Source of the DNA: Sphingobium sp.
GTDB taxonomy: Bacteria > Pseudomonadota > Alphaproteobacteria > Sphingomonadales > Sphingomonadaceae
Reading direction: 5' to 3'
Length of the DNA: 64,000 nucleotides
Assembly: GCA_020446425.1 (NCBI GenBank)
Contig: JAGRES010000003.1
Location: forward strand, 221,993-285,992
The notes beneath the pieces were generated by a model, which was given only the letters and a program-made list of their open reading frames with translations, had not been told where the DNA came from and made no database searches. The translations under genes were made by a program, and so were the position numbers. Below are positions 19,840 to 28,162 of the stretch, one piece after another (within the stretch, counting starts at the first letter, position 1; each line of letters begins with the position of its first letter).

Positions 19840-20556
19840 ATGCGCCATTCCGACCGTACCCCCGACCAGATGCGCTCCATCGTTATGGAGCCGGGTTTCA
19901 CATGCCATGCCGAAGGCAGCTGCCTTGTCAGTTTCGGCGATACCCGCGTGTTGTGCACCGCCAGCATCGAAGAGCGGGTTCCCCCTTTTCTGCGCGGCAA
20001 GGGCGAAGGCTGGGTTACGGCGGAATATGGCATGCTGCCGCGCTCGACGCACACCCGCAGCAACCGTGAGGCGGCCAGGGGCAAGCAATCGGGCCGTACG
20101 CAGGAAATCCAGCGTCTGATCGGCCGTTCGCTGCGCGCCGTGATGGATTTGAAGACGCTCGGTGAGCGCCAGATCACGCTCGATTGTGATGTGATCCAAG
20201 CCGATGGCGGCACACGTACCGCCTCTATTTCCGGCGCATGGGTTGCGCTTCGTATCGCCATTGACAAGCTGATGGCCGACGGCAAGATCGAGAAAGACCC
20301 CGTGCTGGGTCAGGTCGCAGCGATCAGCTGTGGCATTCATGAGGGCACGCCGGTGCTGGACCTCGATTATATCGAGGACAGCGCGGCCGAGGCCGACGCC
20401 AATTTCGTGCTGACCGGCGACGGCAAGCTTGCCGAAGTGCAGGCGACGGCCGAGGGCGCAACCTTCGACGAGGAAGAATTGCTGCGCCTGTTGCGCCTTG
20501 CGCGCATAGGCTGCGGCCAGATTTTCGACGCGCAGCGCAAAGCAACGGGGCGGTGA
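19840..20556 (+). CDS. rph: Ribonuclease PH
   Basis: Phosphorolytic 3'-exonuclease that trims tRNA 3' ends. 238 residues, exactly the usual length when started at the ATG at 19840, which has GAAAGG nine bases upstream. Motifs: [44 protein letters not shown], the phosphate-binding RSLRAVMD and [16 protein letters not shown]. The divergent gap to the membrane-protein gene (19627-19839, 213 bp) must hold promoters for both; I could not pick out clear boxes. The stop overlaps rdgB. Confidence 0.97.
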   Translation: MRHSDRTPDQMRSIVMEPGFTCHAEGSCLVSFGDTRVLCTASIEERVPPFLRGKGEGWVTAEYGMLPRSTHTRSNREAARGKQSGRTQEIQRLIGRSLRAVMDLKTLGERQITLDCDVIQADGGTRTASISGAWVALRIAIDKLMADGKIEKDPVLGQVAAISCGIHEGTPVLDLDYIEDSAAEADANFVLTGDGKLAEVQATAEGATFDEEELLRLLRLARIGCGQIFDAQRKATGR

Positions 20557-21155
20557 CGCGCAAGCTGACCCCCGGCAAGCTGGTCATCGCCAGCCATAAC
20601 AAGGGCAAGGTGCGCGAAATCGCCGAACTACTCGGCCCCTACGGCATGGATCCGATATCCGCAGGTGCACTCGACCTGCCGGAACCGGAGGAAACCGGAA
20701 CGACTTTCATTGCCAACGCGATATTGAAGGCCGTGCAGGCCGCCGATCTTTCCGGCCTGCCTGCGCTTGCCGACGACAGCGGCCTGTGCGTTGAGGCGCT
20801 GGGCGGCGACCCCGGCATATTCTCGGCGCGCTGGGCAGGCGAGACCAAAGACTTCGGCATCGCCATGCAAAAAGTGCATGACGCGCTGGAGGCAAAAGGC
20901 CCGGATGCAGGCCGCGACGCTCATTTCATATGTGCGCTGGCGCTGGCATGGCCGGACGGTCATGTTGAGAGCTTCGAGGGGCGCGTGGACGGCATGCTCG
21001 TCTGGCCGCCGCGCGGCGACAAGGGGTTCGGCTATGATCCGATCTTTCAGCCGCTGGGCCATGATATCAGCTTCGCGGAGATGGACCCGGCGGCCAAGCA
21101 CGCGATGAGCCACCGCGCGGACGCCTTCCGCCAACTTGTCGAAGCCGTTTTCTAG
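20553..21155 (+). CDS. rdgB: XTP/dITP pyrophosphatase (non-canonical purine NTP pyrophosphatase)
   Basis: Hydrolyses ITP, dITP and XTP to monophosphates, keeping hypoxanthine and xanthine out of nucleic acids. 200 residues: [60 protein letters not shown] and the final [11 protein letters not shown]. The start is GTG at 20553, overlapping the rph stop as GTGA; the pairing with rph is common in proteobacteria. Confidence 0.96.
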   Translation: MTRKLTPGKLVIASHNKGKVREIAELLGPYGMDPISAGALDLPEPEETGTTFIANAILKAVQAADLSGLPALADDSGLCVEALGGDPGIFSARWAGETKDFGIAMQKVHDALEAKGPDAGRDAHFICALALAWPDGHVESFEGRVDGMLVWPPRGDKGFGYDPIFQPLGHDISFAEMDPAAKHAMSHRADAFRQLVEAVF

Positions 21156-21161
21156 GAACGC

Positions 21162-21782
21162 TCAGCGCAGGTTGGTGGTTTCGCCGTTACTGGCGAGGCG
21201 TACCCTGCGCTTTTTGGCGGGATCGCCGCCACTGGCCGTCTGGCCCCAGACATTGCCTGCCGGGTCATAGCGGCATACGAGCACGTCGAAATCAGGGCCT
21301 GAGCCCACGCCGCAACCGACGCGCGTCGTGCTGCGCCACACGATCTGGCTGTAATGGCCTGCGTCTTTCCAATATCCCGTCGTGCTGATGTCTGGTACGG
21401 CGCGCTCTGTGAAATAACGCCGCTCGTCCAGGAACATGCCGATCATGTCCTCAACGCTGAAGGCGCCGCGCGTGCCGATCCACAAATTTTCACCGAAGGG
21501 CTTCTGGGACCCGCGCTGGCTGCCATGTTGAAGGATACCCCGCTGCGCCAGGTACGACGCATGCTGGTGCGCACTCGCTGCCAAGTCCTTGTCCCATGCA
21601 AGAGCCGGTACCTTGCGTACCGCTCGCTCCGCATTATGCATGCCGAGCACGACATGCCTGAATTGCCTGTCAGTATCGCTGCCGCTTGAGGCCGGTCTGG
21701 CTGCGGCGCTTACGGGAATGCAAATAGCCAGCAGGGATGCTAGCGCCCAAACACCATAATGTTTAAGAGATACCCCCGTCAT
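21162..21782 (-). CDS. CAP-domain (SCP/PR1) secreted protein
   Basis: 206 residues with a signal peptide (YGVWALASLLAICIPVSAAA) and one CAP domain: VVLGMHNAERAVRKVPALAW, HASYLAQRG, GENLWIG, AGHYSQIVWRSTTRVGCGV and VCRYDPAGNVWGQ. These carry the family's two His and two Glu cavity residues. Bacterial CAP proteins are exported and mostly uncharacterised. The ATG at 21782 overlaps the hemW ATG on the other strand (CATG); a longer frame needs a TTG at 21851. A perfect CtrA-type site lies 24 bp upstream. Confidence 0.85.
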   Translation of the reverse strand: MTGVSLKHYGVWALASLLAICIPVSAAARPASSGSDTDRQFRHVVLGMHNAERAVRKVPALAWDKDLAASAHQHASYLAQRGILQHGSQRGSQKPFGENLWIGTRGAFSVEDMIGMFLDERRYFTERAVPDISTTGYWKDAGHYSQIVWRSTTRVGCGVGSGPDFDVLVCRYDPAGNVWGQTASGGDPAKKRRVRLASNGETTNLR

Positions 21783-22995
21783 GTCCGCAAATTTGAACGA
21801 AAAAGTTAAGAAATCCTTAACGCAGGGGGAAGTTCGTAAAGGAAATTTCAATTTTTCCGACGAAGCGATAGCGCTGTACGTCCACTGGCCGTTCTGCGTC
21901 TCGAAATGCCCCTATTGCGACTTCAACAGCCATGTGCGTGAGACCATTGATATGGACGTCTGGCGTGCCGCGTTGCTGTCCGACATGGCCTATGAAGCGG
22001 AGCTGACGAAGGGCAAACGGCTTACCTCCATTTTCTTCGGCGGCGGTACGCCATCGCTGATGCCGCCCGCGCTTGTCGAGGCCCTGCTGAGGGCAGCGCA
22101 CGACCATTGGGGGTTCGATCCGTCGATAGAAATCACGCTGGAGGCCAACCCCAACAGTGTGGAGGTAGAGCGCTTTGCCGATCTGGCCCGCGCTGGCGTC
22201 AATCGCGTGTCCATCGGCGTGCAGAGTTTCGAGGCGGATGCCCTCGCCTTTCTGGGCCGCGCGCATAATGTTGGCGAAGCGCATAAAGCCATCGACACGG
22301 CGCAGGCCCACTTCAACCGCGTCAGCTTCGACCTGGTCTATGCCCTGCCCGACCAATCGCCGCATCAATGGGAAACGCAGCTTACCCACGCCCTGTCATT
22401 GGGAACCGGCCATCTCTCGCTTTACCAGCTCACCATCGAACCCGGCACACGGTTCGAAACGCTGGTGCGTCAGGGCGATTTTACGCCGCTCGATAACGAT
22501 CAGGCGGCGGAGCTTTATGAACTGACTCAGGCCATCACCGGCGCGGCTGGCATTCCGGCCTATGAGATCAGCAACCATGCCCGACCCGGCGAGGAAAGCC
22601 GCCACAACATGACCTATTGGCGCTATGGCGACTATGCGGGTATCGGCCCCGGCGCACATGGCAGGCGGATGGCCGCCGCCACCCAGCGCCACAGGAAGCC
22701 GGAGAACTGGCTGGCGGCCATCGGTCGTAATGGTCATGGCTGCCAGAGCGAAACGCCGCTCAGCGCACCGGAGCGCGCCTCCGAAGCGCTGATGATGGGA
22801 CTGCGGCTGGCAGAAGGCATCAATATCAATACATTGAGCGACAGGCTTGATATTGCGCCACGCGACATGATCGACGAAGCCGCCGTGATGAGGCTTTCAG
22901 GTCATGGTCTCATAGAGCGCGCAAACGGCCATTTACGCATCACGCCACCCGGTATGTTGCTGCTCGATGCCATCTTGCCGCAAATCATGATATGA
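21781..22995 (+). CDS. hemW: Radical SAM heme chaperone HemW
   Basis: Heme-binding radical SAM protein, formerly taken for an oxygen-independent coproporphyrinogen oxidase. 404 residues: LYVHWPFCVSKCPYCDFNSH carries the CxxxCxxC cluster site, then FFGGGTPSLM, EANPNSVE and RVSIGVQSF; the HemW C-terminal domain follows. The N-terminal 30 residues before ALYVHWPFC are unusual (Lys-rich, A+T-rich DNA), but no other ATG/GTG fits before the cluster. TTG at 21793 is the only alternative. The stop overlaps xerC as ATGA. Confidence 0.93.
   Translation: MSANLNEKVKKSLTQGEVRKGNFNFSDEAIALYVHWPFCVSKCPYCDFNSHVRETIDMDVWRAALLSDMAYEAELTKGKRLTSIFFGGGTPSLMPPALVEALLRAAHDHWGFDPSIEITLEANPNSVEVERFADLARAGVNRVSIGVQSFEADALAFLGRAHNVGEAHKAIDTAQAHFNRVSFDLVYALPDQSPHQWETQLTHALSLGTGHLSLYQLTIEPGTRFETLVRQGDFTPLDNDQAAELYELTQAITGAAGIPAYEISNHARPGEESRHNMTYWRYGDYAGIGPGAHGRRMAAATQRHRKPENWLAAIGRNGHGCQSETPLSAPERASEALMMGLRLAEGININTLSDRLDIAPRDMIDEAAVMRLSGHGLIERANGHLRITPPGMLLLDAILPQIMI
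21806..21821. promoter_or_regulatory. Perfect CtrA-type box TTAA-N7-TTAA-C
   Basis: TTAA (21806-21809), seven bases, TTAA (21817-21820), then C: a full match to the CtrA master-regulator consensus. It lies inside the first codons of hemW and just upstream of the divergent CAP-domain gene. No binding data. Confidence 0.45.
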
Positions 22996-23900
22996 AGCCT
23001 GTCGTGGACGAGGGTCAGCATATTATTGCCCGCTGGCAACAGCATCTCGCGCTGGAGCGGCGGCGTTCGGCGCATACGGTGCGCGCCTATGTCGCGAGTG
23101 CCCAGCGCCTGCTCGATTTCCTGACACGGCATCATGGCGCGCTCCCCTCTCAGCACGTGTTGGCGGACCTTCCCGCCGCCGACCTGCGCGCCTATCTGGC
23201 GCACCGGCGCAACGAAGGGCTGAGCAATGCATCTACAGCGCGGGAACTGTCGGCGCTGCGTGCCTTCCTGAAATTCGCGGGCGGCGAGGATGGCACGGTT
23301 CCGGCGTTGCGCGGACCGCACGTCAAGAAGGGCGTGCCGCGTCCCGTCTCACCCGACGATGTCATGGCGCTGGCCGAAGATGTCGGGGAGAATGCCAGCG
23401 AGCCATGGATCGCCGCGCGCGACTGGGCGATTCTGCTGCTACTCTACGGCGCGGGGCTACGCATTTCCGAAGCTCTGTCGCTGACCGGCAGCGCTGTGCC
23501 CGCAGGCGAAACCATCCGCGTCACCGGCAAGCGCAACAAGACGCGCGTCGTGCCAATGCTGCCGCAATTGCGCGAGGCGCTGAGCGAATATGCCGCGCTG
23601 TGCCCCTATGGCACGGGCAAGGACGAACCGCTGTTTCGCGGCGCACGCGGCGGGCCGCTCGACCCCGGCATCGTGCGCAAGGCAGTGCGGGAAGCGCGAC
23701 GGCGGCTGATGCTGCCCGAACGCACGAGCCCGCATGCCCTGCGCCATAGCTTCGCGACGCATTTGCTGGGGCGCGGCGCGGATTTACGATCATTGCAGGA
23801 ACTGCTCGGTCATGCGAGCCTCAGCTCGACACAGATCTACACGCAGGTTGATGCGGCCCATCTGCTGGATGTCTATCGCCACGCGCATCCGCGCGCCTGA
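22992..23900 (+). CDS. xerC: Tyrosine recombinase XerC
   Basis: Resolves chromosome dimers at dif together with XerD. 302 residues: N-terminal SAM-like DNA-binding domain (about 8-95), then the catalytic domain with Arg in YGAGLRISEAL, Lys in TGKRNKTRVVPM, HALRHSFATHLL (His and Arg), LGHASLSSTQIYT (His and Tyr nucleophile). Length and context (after hemW, chromosomal, no element ends around it) fit housekeeping Xer rather than a phage integrase. XerC rather than XerD is a judgement by similarity. Confidence 0.92.
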   Translation: MKPVVDEGQHIIARWQQHLALERRRSAHTVRAYVASAQRLLDFLTRHHGALPSQHVLADLPAADLRAYLAHRRNEGLSNASTARELSALRAFLKFAGGEDGTVPALRGPHVKKGVPRPVSPDDVMALAEDVGENASEPWIAARDWAILLLLYGAGLRISEALSLTGSAVPAGETIRVTGKRNKTRVVPMLPQLREALSEYAALCPYGTGKDEPLFRGARGGPLDPGIVRKAVREARRRLMLPERTSPHALRHSFATHLLGRGADLRSLQELLGHASLSSTQIYTQVDAAHLLDVYRHAHPRA

Positions 23901-24506
23901 TCATTCCGCCGTGCGCGGCCGCCAGCTGATCAGTCTCCAGACATAATAGACAGCCACTGCGATGATCGTCGCCGTCGCTACCGGTCCCAGATAGTCGTCG
24001 ATCCGTTTGAAATTGGCGCCCAGGAAATATCCTGCGCCCACAAGCATCATGTTCCAGATCAGTGATCCCGCAGCCGTACACAGGATGAAATGCGAGTGCT
24101 TCATGCGAAACAGCCCGGCGGGAAGCGAGATGATGGTTCGGAATGTCGGCAGGAAGCGCACGAAGAAAACGATAAACTCTCCGCGCTTCCGGAAAAGTCC
24201 GCTGAGCTTGTCGACTTCCTGCCAATCCAGTGTCAGCCACCGCCCGAAGCGGGAAACAAAGGCGCGAAGCCGCGCCTCTCCCAATTTGTGGCCCAGCCAG
24301 TACCACGGATAATTGCCGATTACGGTGCCAACCGTCCCCGCGATCAACAAGGGAACCACGTCCATTTGGCCCTGCCCGGCCCGGATACCGCCAATGCCCA
24401 TGATGAGTTCGGAAGGCAGTGGAGGGAAAATATTCTCCAACGCCATCAGCAGGGCAATGCCCCAATATCCGCCCGCGTCGATCAGGTTGACGACCCAATC
24501 GGTCAT
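23901..24506 (-). CDS. DedA family membrane protein
   Basis: 201-residue polytopic inner-membrane protein of the DedA/VTT family, linked to lipid flipping (undecaprenyl phosphate, phosphatidylethanolamine) and proton-motive-force homeostasis. Motifs: ENIFPPLPSELIMGIGG, GNYPWYWLGHKLG and FVRFLPTFRTIISLPAGLFRM with the conserved FxRFxPxxR. The start overlaps the gshB stop as TAATG; the stop abuts the convergent xerC stop. Confidence 0.9.
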   Translation of the reverse strand: MTDWVVNLIDAGGYWGIALLMALENIFPPLPSELIMGIGGIRAGQGQMDVVPLLIAGTVGTVIGNYPWYWLGHKLGEARLRAFVSRFGRWLTLDWQEVDKLSGLFRKRGEFIVFFVRFLPTFRTIISLPAGLFRMKHSHFILCTAAGSLIWNMMLVGAGYFLGANFKRIDDYLGPVATATIIAVAVYYVWRLISWRPRTAE

Positions 24507-25468
24507 TATGACTTCATGTGCTCCGCAACGCGCCGCTCTATCGCATCCCAGATCATGCCGCCGGTGTCGCTGCCGTTGAATTCATCAATGGAAACGATGC
24601 CGGTGGGGGATGTGACATTGATCTCGGTCAGCCACTCACCGCCAATGACGTCGATACCGACAAACAGCAGGCCACGTTTCTTGAGCTCTGGCCCCATCTC
24701 GGCGCATATTTCCATCTCGCGCTCGGTCAGCTCCGTCTTGGCCGCCGAGCCGCCAACCGCGAGATTGGAGCGAATTTCGCCTTTGCCGGGCACCCGGTTC
24801 ACCGCGCCTGCCACCTCGCCATCGACCAGCACGATACGCTTGTCGCCTTCGGAAACTGCGGGGACGAATGCCTGAACCATGAAGGGTTCGACCCATGAGG
24901 CATTGAATAGTTCCACCAGAGCAGAGAGGTTTGCGCCGTCCTGCCCGATACGAAAGACGGCTGTTCCCGCATTGCCGTAAAGCGGCTTCACAACGATGTC
25001 GCCATGTTCGGCGAGAAACGCCTTCACCTCGCCCATATCACGCGTGATCATCGTCGGCGGCATGAAATGCGCATAATCCAGCACGAACAGCTTTTCGGGC
25101 GCGTCACGTACCGAACCGGGCCGATTGACCACCAGCGTTTCATGCTCAATGCGCTCCAGCAGATGCGTGGCCGTGATGTAGCTTAGGTCGAACGGCGGAT
25201 CCTGCCGCATCAGCACGACATCAATGTCGCTGCCAAGATCCAGCGTGGTCCAATCGCCGAATTCGAAATGATCGCCCTCGACTTTCTGCACCGTCACCGG
25301 ACGCGCCTTTGCGAGCAGGCGTCCCTTGCTCCACGTCAGGTCCGGCGCTTCATAGTGCCACAGCGCGTGCCCCCGCGCCTGCGCGCTCAGCATGATGGCG
25401 AAGGTCGAATCCCCGCCGATCTTGATCCCTTCCATCGGGTCCATCTGCACGGCGACTTTGAGCGACAT
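24506..25468 (-). CDS. gshB: Glutathione synthetase
   Basis: ATP-dependent ligation of glycine to gamma-glutamylcysteine. 320 residues, normal length: MSLKVAVQMDPMEGI, the ATP-grasp core VVKPLYGNAGTAVFRIG, QAFVPAVSEGDKRIVLVDGE, GIDVIGGEWLTEINVTSPTG. The ATG at 25468 has GGAG eight bases upstream, which excludes the longer open frame to 25582. It is followed by DedA with a one-base overlap. Upstream lies a strongly structured element (25530-25606). Confidence 0.96.
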   Translation of the reverse strand: MSLKVAVQMDPMEGIKIGGDSTFAIMLSAQARGHALWHYEAPDLTWSKGRLLAKARPVTVQKVEGDHFEFGDWTTLDLGSDIDVVLMRQDPPFDLSYITATHLLERIEHETLVVNRPGSVRDAPEKLFVLDYAHFMPPTMITRDMGEVKAFLAEHGDIVVKPLYGNAGTAVFRIGQDGANLSALVELFNASWVEPFMVQAFVPAVSEGDKRIVLVDGEVAGAVNRVPGKGEIRSNLAVGGSAAKTELTEREMEICAEMGPELKKRGLLFVGIDVIGGEWLTEINVTSPTGIVSIDEFNGSDTGGMIWDAIERRVAEHMKS

Positions 25469-25529
25469 ATCCAAACTCCGTTCGTATTTCATGATGCGGT
25501 GGCTGGAGATTTTGCGCATGGTGCGGCGA

Positions 25530-25606
25530 AAATAGTGGATTTCGAGAACCGGAGCGCAGCGTACTTTAAGGTACGTGAGCACCGGAAGCGCAGAAAACCG
25601 CTATTT
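25530..25606. repeat. Structured intergenic element upstream of gshB
   Basis: In the 160-bp gap between the yraN stop and the gshB start. Outer 9-bp stem 25530-25538 / 25598-25606 (one G-T pair) encloses an inner stem CGTAC 25560-25564 / GTACG 25571-25575. Between them are two copies of GAG-N-ACCGGA(A)GCGCAG (25544-25559, 25577-25593) in direct orientation. Function unknown; it would be transcribed as part of the gshB leader or as a separate small RNA. Confidence 0.5.
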
Positions 25607-25628
25607 GCAGCCCGCCATGGGCGAAATA

Positions 25629-26000
25629 TCAGGCACCGCCATGCCAGACGTTGCTCAAATGGCGTGGCGCACGCCCCGGTGCAAGCAGTATCACGTCGAT
25701 TTGCATATCGTCCCCGGGTTTCATGTAGCGATGCGCGACACTTTCCGCAGCAGCAGCGACGCGCGCAAGGCGGCGCTCGTCGATGGCCATATCCAGATCG
25801 GCGGCACTGCTACGCGCCTTGACCTCAATGAAAATGACCAGGTTTCCGCGACGCGCGATCAGGTCGATCTCACCTGCCCGGGTACGCACACGGCGGTCCA
25901 ATATGCGCCATCCTTTGAGGCGCAACCACCATGCCGCTATGCGCTCGCCCTGCCGCCCGCGCTTTTCCGCCGCCAGCCGCGCGGGTGATTTCGCCGTCAT
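25629..26000 (-). CDS. YraN family (UPF0102) nuclease-fold protein
   Basis: 123 residues. Endonuclease-like fold with RGRQGERIAAWWLRLKGWRI, TRAGEIDLIARRGNLVIFIE and VKARSS, that is, the E-x(n)-GEIDL-x(n)-EVK layout of restriction-like nucleases. Biological role unknown; it is conserved next to rsmI in proteobacteria. The start overlaps the rsmI stop as ATGA. Confidence 0.92.
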   Translation of the reverse strand: MTAKSPARLAAEKRGRQGERIAAWWLRLKGWRILDRRVRTRAGEIDLIARRGNLVIFIEVKARSSAADLDMAIDERRLARVAAAAESVAHRYMKPGDDMQIDVILLAPGRAPRHLSNVWHGGA

Positions 26001-26833
26001 CCGCCTTTGATTTCCAGCGCGCGTGCATACAGGCTGCGCCGGTCGAGACCGGTTGCCTTGGCCACCTCGCTCGCCGCCTTGCCCACGGGCAAACGCTCCA
26101 GCGCGTCGGCCAGCAACGCATCGGCATCCTGCTGGCTGGCGGCGGGCGCTTCACCCGGAGGCGCGACGATCACGACAATCTCGCCCTTGGGCGGCGCATC
26201 GCCATAGGCTCCGGCCAACTCGGTCAGCAGCCCGGCCTTCACCTCTTCATAGGTCTTGCTGATCTCCCGCGTGACGACGGCCTCGCGGTCGCCCAGCGAC
26301 AGCGCCATATCGGTGAGCGAGGCGGCGAGGCGCGGGCCGCTCTCATAAAACACCAGCGTCGCGCGCAGCTCCGCGACTTCGCCCAACGCATCGGCGCGCG
26401 CCTTGGACTTGGCGGGGAGGAAGCCCATGAACAGAAACCGGTCTGTCGGCAGGCCCGAGAGCGTCAGCGCCGCAATCGCCGCGCACGGACCGGGCAGCGT
26501 GGTTATCGCCCTGCCTGCCGCGCGCGCATCGCGCACCAGCTTGTAGCCTGGATCGGAAATCAGCGGCGTACCCGCATCGGACAACAGCGCCACCGCTTCA
26601 CTCGCCATACGCTCAACCAGCCGCTGGCGCACATGCGCGTCGCTGTGGTCATGATAGGGCACCATCGGTCGCTCGGCCCCCGCATGGCGCAACAATTTTG
26701 CGCTCACCCGGCTGTCCTCCACCGCGACGACATCGGCGCGGCATAATATGTCGGCTGCCCTCGGCGTGAGATCAGACAAGTTGCCGATCGGCCCGGCAAC
26801 GATATATAGGCCCGGTGACAGAGCTTCCATCAT
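25997..26833 (-). CDS. rsmI: 16S rRNA (cytidine(1402)-2'-O)-methyltransferase
   Basis: Methylates the ribose of C1402 in the decoding centre with SAM. 278 residues of the tetrapyrrole-methylase fold: GLYIVAGPIGNLSDLTPRAA, VVAVEDSRVSAKLL, LLSDAGTPLISDPGYKLV, TLPGPCAAIAALTLSGLP, RFLFMGFLP. The start at 26833 (second ATG at 26830) is only 11 bp from the divergent lipoprotein gene, so its promoter must overlap that gene. The stop overlaps yraN. Confidence 0.95.
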   Translation of the reverse strand: MMEALSPGLYIVAGPIGNLSDLTPRAADILCRADVVAVEDSRVSAKLLRHAGAERPMVPYHDHSDAHVRQRLVERMASEAVALLSDAGTPLISDPGYKLVRDARAAGRAITTLPGPCAAIAALTLSGLPTDRFLFMGFLPAKSKARADALGEVAELRATLVFYESGPRLAASLTDMALSLGDREAVVTREISKTYEEVKAGLLTELAGAYGDAPPKGEIVVIVAPPGEAPAASQQDADALLADALERLPVGKAASEVAKATGLDRRSLYARALEIKGG

Positions 26834-26844
26834 AAGGAGTCCCC

Positions 26845-28038
26845 ATGGCAGAGACGGGTGCTATTCGGCAAGCAGACATATGGAATATCGTGCGCCGCGC
26901 GGGCCGCGCAGTCATGTTGGGAAGCGCCCTGTTTCTCGCGGCTTGTCAGACTATTGTGCCAAAGAGCACCGGCCCCGGAACCACCGGCCCGGCCCAGCCC
27001 GCACCCGTACAGCCCGGCCTGCCGACCGACGAAACCCGGCACCGAATCGCCCTGCTCGTCCCACTGAGCGGCAGCAACGCCGGGGTGGGCAAATCCATTT
27101 CCAACGCCACCACCATGGCTTTGCTCGATACCGCCGCCACCAATGTGCGCGTCACCACCTATGACACCGGGCGCGGGTCCGCCGCTGCGGCATCCAAGGC
27201 GATAGCCGACGGCAACCGCCTGATCCTCGGCCCACTGACGGGCGATGAGGTGAAGGCCGCAGCCCCCTATGCGCGCAAGGCAGGCGTGCCGATCATCAGC
27301 TTCTCCAACGACGCCAGCGTCGCCGGAAACGGCGTGTACATCATGGGCTATTCGCCCGCGCAATCGGTGGAGCGCGTGGTGTCTTTCGCAAAGTCCAAAG
27401 GTATCAGTAACTTCGCAGCCCTTGTTCCCACCGGTGTGTATGGCGAGCGCACCGGCAATGCGATGCTGCAGGCCGTGCGCAAGTCCGGCGGTACCGTCGT
27501 TTCGATGCAGAATTACGACCGCAATGCACTGTCGATCAAGGCCGCCATCGGCAAGCTGGCCGAAGGGTCGGAATATCAGGCGGTGCTGATCGCCGACGGC
27601 GGGCGCGTCGCGATGCAGGCCGCGCCGATGCTGCGCCAGAATGGCGGCGCGGCCGCGCGCATTCTGGGCACCGAGCTATGGAATACCGAGAGCGAACTGG
27701 CGGGCAGCGCCGCATTGAACGGCGCATGGTTCGCCAGTGTGTCGGACGCCTATTACCGCCAGCTTGCCAGCAAATATCGCAAGCGCTTCGGCACCGCACC
27801 CTATCGCCTGTCCGCGCTGGGCTATGACGCCGTACTGCTGACCGTGAAGATCGCGCAGCAGGACTGGAAGCCGGGACGCGCCTTCCCCACCGGCGCGCTC
27901 ACCGACAAGGGTGGCTTTGCCGGTATCGACGGCGCCTTCCGCTTTGGCCGCGACGGCGTCGCCGAACGCGCTCTCGAAGTGCAGCAGATCGGCAACGGCA
28001 AGTTCAGCGTGATCGACGCAGCGCCGGGAGGATTTTGA
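26845..28038 (+). CDS. Penicillin-binding protein activator (LpoA-like lipoprotein)
   Basis: 397 residues. A lipoprotein signal (VMLGSALFLAAC) and Pro/Gly-rich linker (about 33-62) lead to a type-1 periplasmic-binding fold: RIALLVPLSGSNAGVGKSIS, LILGPLTGDEVKAAAPYARK, VPIISFSNDASVAG, LSALGYDAVLLTVKIA. The family, next to rsmI-yraN, contains LpoA, an outer-membrane activator of PBP1A. Here it is the shorter single-domain form usual in alphaproteobacteria. AAGGAG five bases before the ATG fixes the start. The activator role is inferred from homology and context. Confidence 0.85.
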   Translation: MAETGAIRQADIWNIVRRAGRAVMLGSALFLAACQTIVPKSTGPGTTGPAQPAPVQPGLPTDETRHRIALLVPLSGSNAGVGKSISNATTMALLDTAATNVRVTTYDTGRGSAAAASKAIADGNRLILGPLTGDEVKAAAPYARKAGVPIISFSNDASVAGNGVYIMGYSPAQSVERVVSFAKSKGISNFAALVPTGVYGERTGNAMLQAVRKSGGTVVSMQNYDRNALSIKAAIGKLAEGSEYQAVLIADGGRVAMQAAPMLRQNGGAAARILGTELWNTESELAGSAALNGAWFASVSDAYYRQLASKYRKRFGTAPYRLSALGYDAVLLTVKIAQQDWKPGRAFPTGALTDKGGFAGIDGAFRFGRDGVAERALEVQQIGNGKFSVIDAAPGGF

Positions 28039-28059
28039 GTTAGAAACAAAATCCAATCC

Positions 28060-28099
28060 ACTCAATGTCCATTATGGATCATTTTATTGCAAATTGAGT
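28060..28099. repeat. Nested inverted repeat after the lipoprotein gene
   Basis: ACTCAAT (28060-28066) pairs with ATTGAGT (28093-28099); inside lies TCCAT-T-ATGGA (28068-28078). No T-run follows, so a simple terminator is doubtful. It marks the start of the A+T-rich stretch 28039-28940. Confidence 0.4.
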
Positions 28100-28116
28100 T
28101 TGCTCGCAGCAGAGTA

Positions 28117-28154
28117 CCTATGAATATTATTGCATTTCCAATAATATTCATAGG
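28117..28154. repeat. Perfect 16-bp inverted repeat covering a ribosome-binding site
   Basis: Arms 28117-28132 and 28139-28154 (CCTATGAATATTATTG and its complement) with a 6-nt loop. The right arm ends in ATAGG, the first part of the Shine-Dalgarno TAGGGA (28151-28156) of the gene at 28163. It could be an operator, a translational-control hairpin or an element end. Confidence 0.75.
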
Positions 28155-28162
28155 GATTCGTC

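Noticed and set aside
22992-23900. Phage or island integrase
   Set aside because: The protein is XerC-like in length and motifs, follows hemW by an ATGA overlap, and no att repeats or mobile genes are around it.
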